NCBI GenBank assembly: GCA_031385445.1
Contig: JANNBM010000062.1
Span: forward strand, 1-64,000
DNA length: 64,000 nucleotides
Direction of reading: 5' to 3'
Source: CAIYZT01 sp031385445
GTDB taxonomy: Bacteria > Pseudomonadota > Alphaproteobacteria > Rhodobacterales > Rhodobacteraceae
Shown: one piece after another, positions 63,104-64,000 of the stretch
How the letters are laid out: every line of letters begins with the position of its first letter
How positions within the stretch are numbered: position 1 is the first letter of the stretch
Made by a program: the position numbers and the translations under genes
Notes under the pieces: generated by a model
Told to the model about the DNA's origin: nothing
The model's input: the letters and a program-made list of their open reading frames with translations, nothing else
The model's database searches: none

Positions 63104-64000
63104 TTAGCTGCTGGTCAGACGGACAGTGACGCTGTCCAGCCGGTCATGGGAAACAGTGATGGTGATCTCGCCTGCGCCGGCGGCTTGCAGCCAGATCCCG
63201 GTGGACCCGGCGCGCAGCGGCAAAACGGCGGGGCCAAATCGGTGGGCGGGGCCGGTTACGGTGACGGTGACAGGCTCGGACATGAAGGGCAATTTGTTGC
63301 CCACCTGATCCAGCACCCGCACCATGATGCGCACGGCGTCATGCGCGCCGATCTGCACAGCATCGGGCACCACTTGAAGTGTGGTGGGTAAGGCATTGTC
63401 AACAAAGTCTTTTACGGCGGCGATCTTGCCATTCAAATAGCCTGTCACCCGCGCCTTTTCCCAAGACATGCCCCAGACGCCCAACTCTTCGGCGGTGAAA
63501 GAGCGGTGGTCCAGAACGACGGGCGGATGTGGCAGATGGGGGTAATTTTCGTGGTCCGGCTGCACCCGTTTGGGTGGATAGCTGCCATAGGTCAGCTCGA
63601 CTTCGTCGCAATTTGTCAGGATAATCAACGGCAAAACGCCGCCGATATTGCGCTCTCCGCGCGCCCAGAAAGTCACCGGCTGCAGCACGATCCCGCCCTC
63701 GGGTTCGCCCTGCGACGCATAGGCATAACCCGCGAATTTCGGCTCGCGGTACATGTCCATCACGCCGTGGTGGCAAATCCGGTCGCCCGAGCCGAAATCC
63801 TTGTGGGTGTTGTAATCAAACGCGCACCAGCCGATGGCGCCCGCGATCTGCGGATCGCCGTACATCGCGTTCAGCACCTGCAAATGCCGGGTGACATGTT
63901 CGGCCTGGCGCTGCTCCTGATCGGTGGATTTGGTCGGGTACATATGCCCGCCAAATTCGGTGATCATATACGGCACGACATGGGGCAGGCCGGTCACCTC
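63104..64000 (-). CDS. glycoside hydrolase family 2 protein, C-terminal part (runs off window)
   Basis: About 299 codons are seen; the frame is still open at the right edge, so the N-terminus is missing. PYMITEFGGHMYPTKSTDQE holds the family's catalytic nucleophile Glu in TEFGG, and GWCAFDYNTHKDFGSGD is the usual end of the GH2 barrel. Beta-sandwich domains follow up to VRLTSS. Beta-galactosidase or beta-glucuronidase type activity is likely; the GH42 neighbour favours galactosides. Confidence 0.88.
   Translation of the reverse strand, partial: EVTGLPHVVPYMITEFGGHMYPTKSTDQEQRQAEHVTRHLQVLNAMYGDPQIAGAIGWCAFDYNTHKDFGSGDRICHHGVMDMYREPKFAGYAYASQGEPEGGIVLQPVTFWARGERNIGGVLPLIILTNCDEVELTYGSYPPKRVQPDHENYPHLPHPPVVLDHRSFTAEELGVWGMSWEKARVTGYLNGKIAAVKDFVDNALPTTLQVVPDAVQIGAHDAVRIMVRVLDQVGNKLPFMSEPVTVTVTGPAHRFGPAVLPLRAGSTGIWLQAAGAGEITITVSHDRLDSVTVRLTSS

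Overview
The window reads as a chromosome segment of an alphaproteobacterium, most likely Rhodobacterales (Rhodobacter/Paracoccus/Roseobacter relatives). This rests on high GC, the gene string NDUFA12-mlaD-DUF2155-aat-accC-accB, a GapR/DUF2312 gene, and reductive pyrimidine catabolism genes of Rhodobacterales type. The genus call is inference from gene content and style, not from a database match.

Layout. 1-877: the trailer end of a type I-C-like CRISPR array; leader and cas genes must lie left of the window. 878-2063: gene-poor, with a 21-bp tandem repeat block. 2064-5804: housekeeping genes (complex I accessory subunit, MlaD, DUF2155, Aat, biotin carboxylase and BCCP). 6032-20198: a reductive pyrimidine catabolic region. 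PreT/PreA reduce uracil or thymine, dihydropyrimidinase opens the ring, an M20-type N-carbamoyl-beta-alanine amidohydrolase finishes, and a THI5-type ABC importer probably brings in the substrate. Two RutR-like TetR regulators are present, one facing two palindromes that closely match the RutR operator. 20343-28757: a FliM-like protein, a YeeE/YedE-persulfide dioxygenase sulfur operon, a degenerate FadJ-like protein, GapR, and a lone FbpB-type permease.

28884-43919: a 15-kb integrative element inserted inside a tRNA-Thr gene at the anticodon region. It splits the host tRNA into halves flanked by an 11-bp direct repeat and carries its own complete tRNA-Thr(TGT). It encodes a tyrosine integrase, an AlpA-like protein, a primase-polymerase/helicase, an ori-like repeat region, a DUF4055 portal, terminase small and (split) large subunits, small unknown genes, and a ParB-like plus adenine methyltransferase pair beside the right end. 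I see no capsid, tail or lysis genes, so it looks like a phage satellite or a reduced prophage.

44109-49424: a 1771-residue RTX protein. 49779-50860: a 2-oxoglutarate oxygenase and a degenerate acylphosphatase. 50998-59137: an overlapping operon with a free-standing Rieske protein, an oxygenase catalytic subunit lacking its own Rieske ligands, a GST-like protein, an 8-oxoguanine deaminase-like amidohydrolase, and a complete BMP-type nucleobase/nucleoside ABC importer. The oxygenase part resembles the NdmC/NdmD/NdmE caffeine N-demethylase. 59857-64000: a sugar locus with GH42 beta-galactosidase, UgpC/MalK-type ATPase and the C-terminal part of a GH2 enzyme that runs off the right edge.
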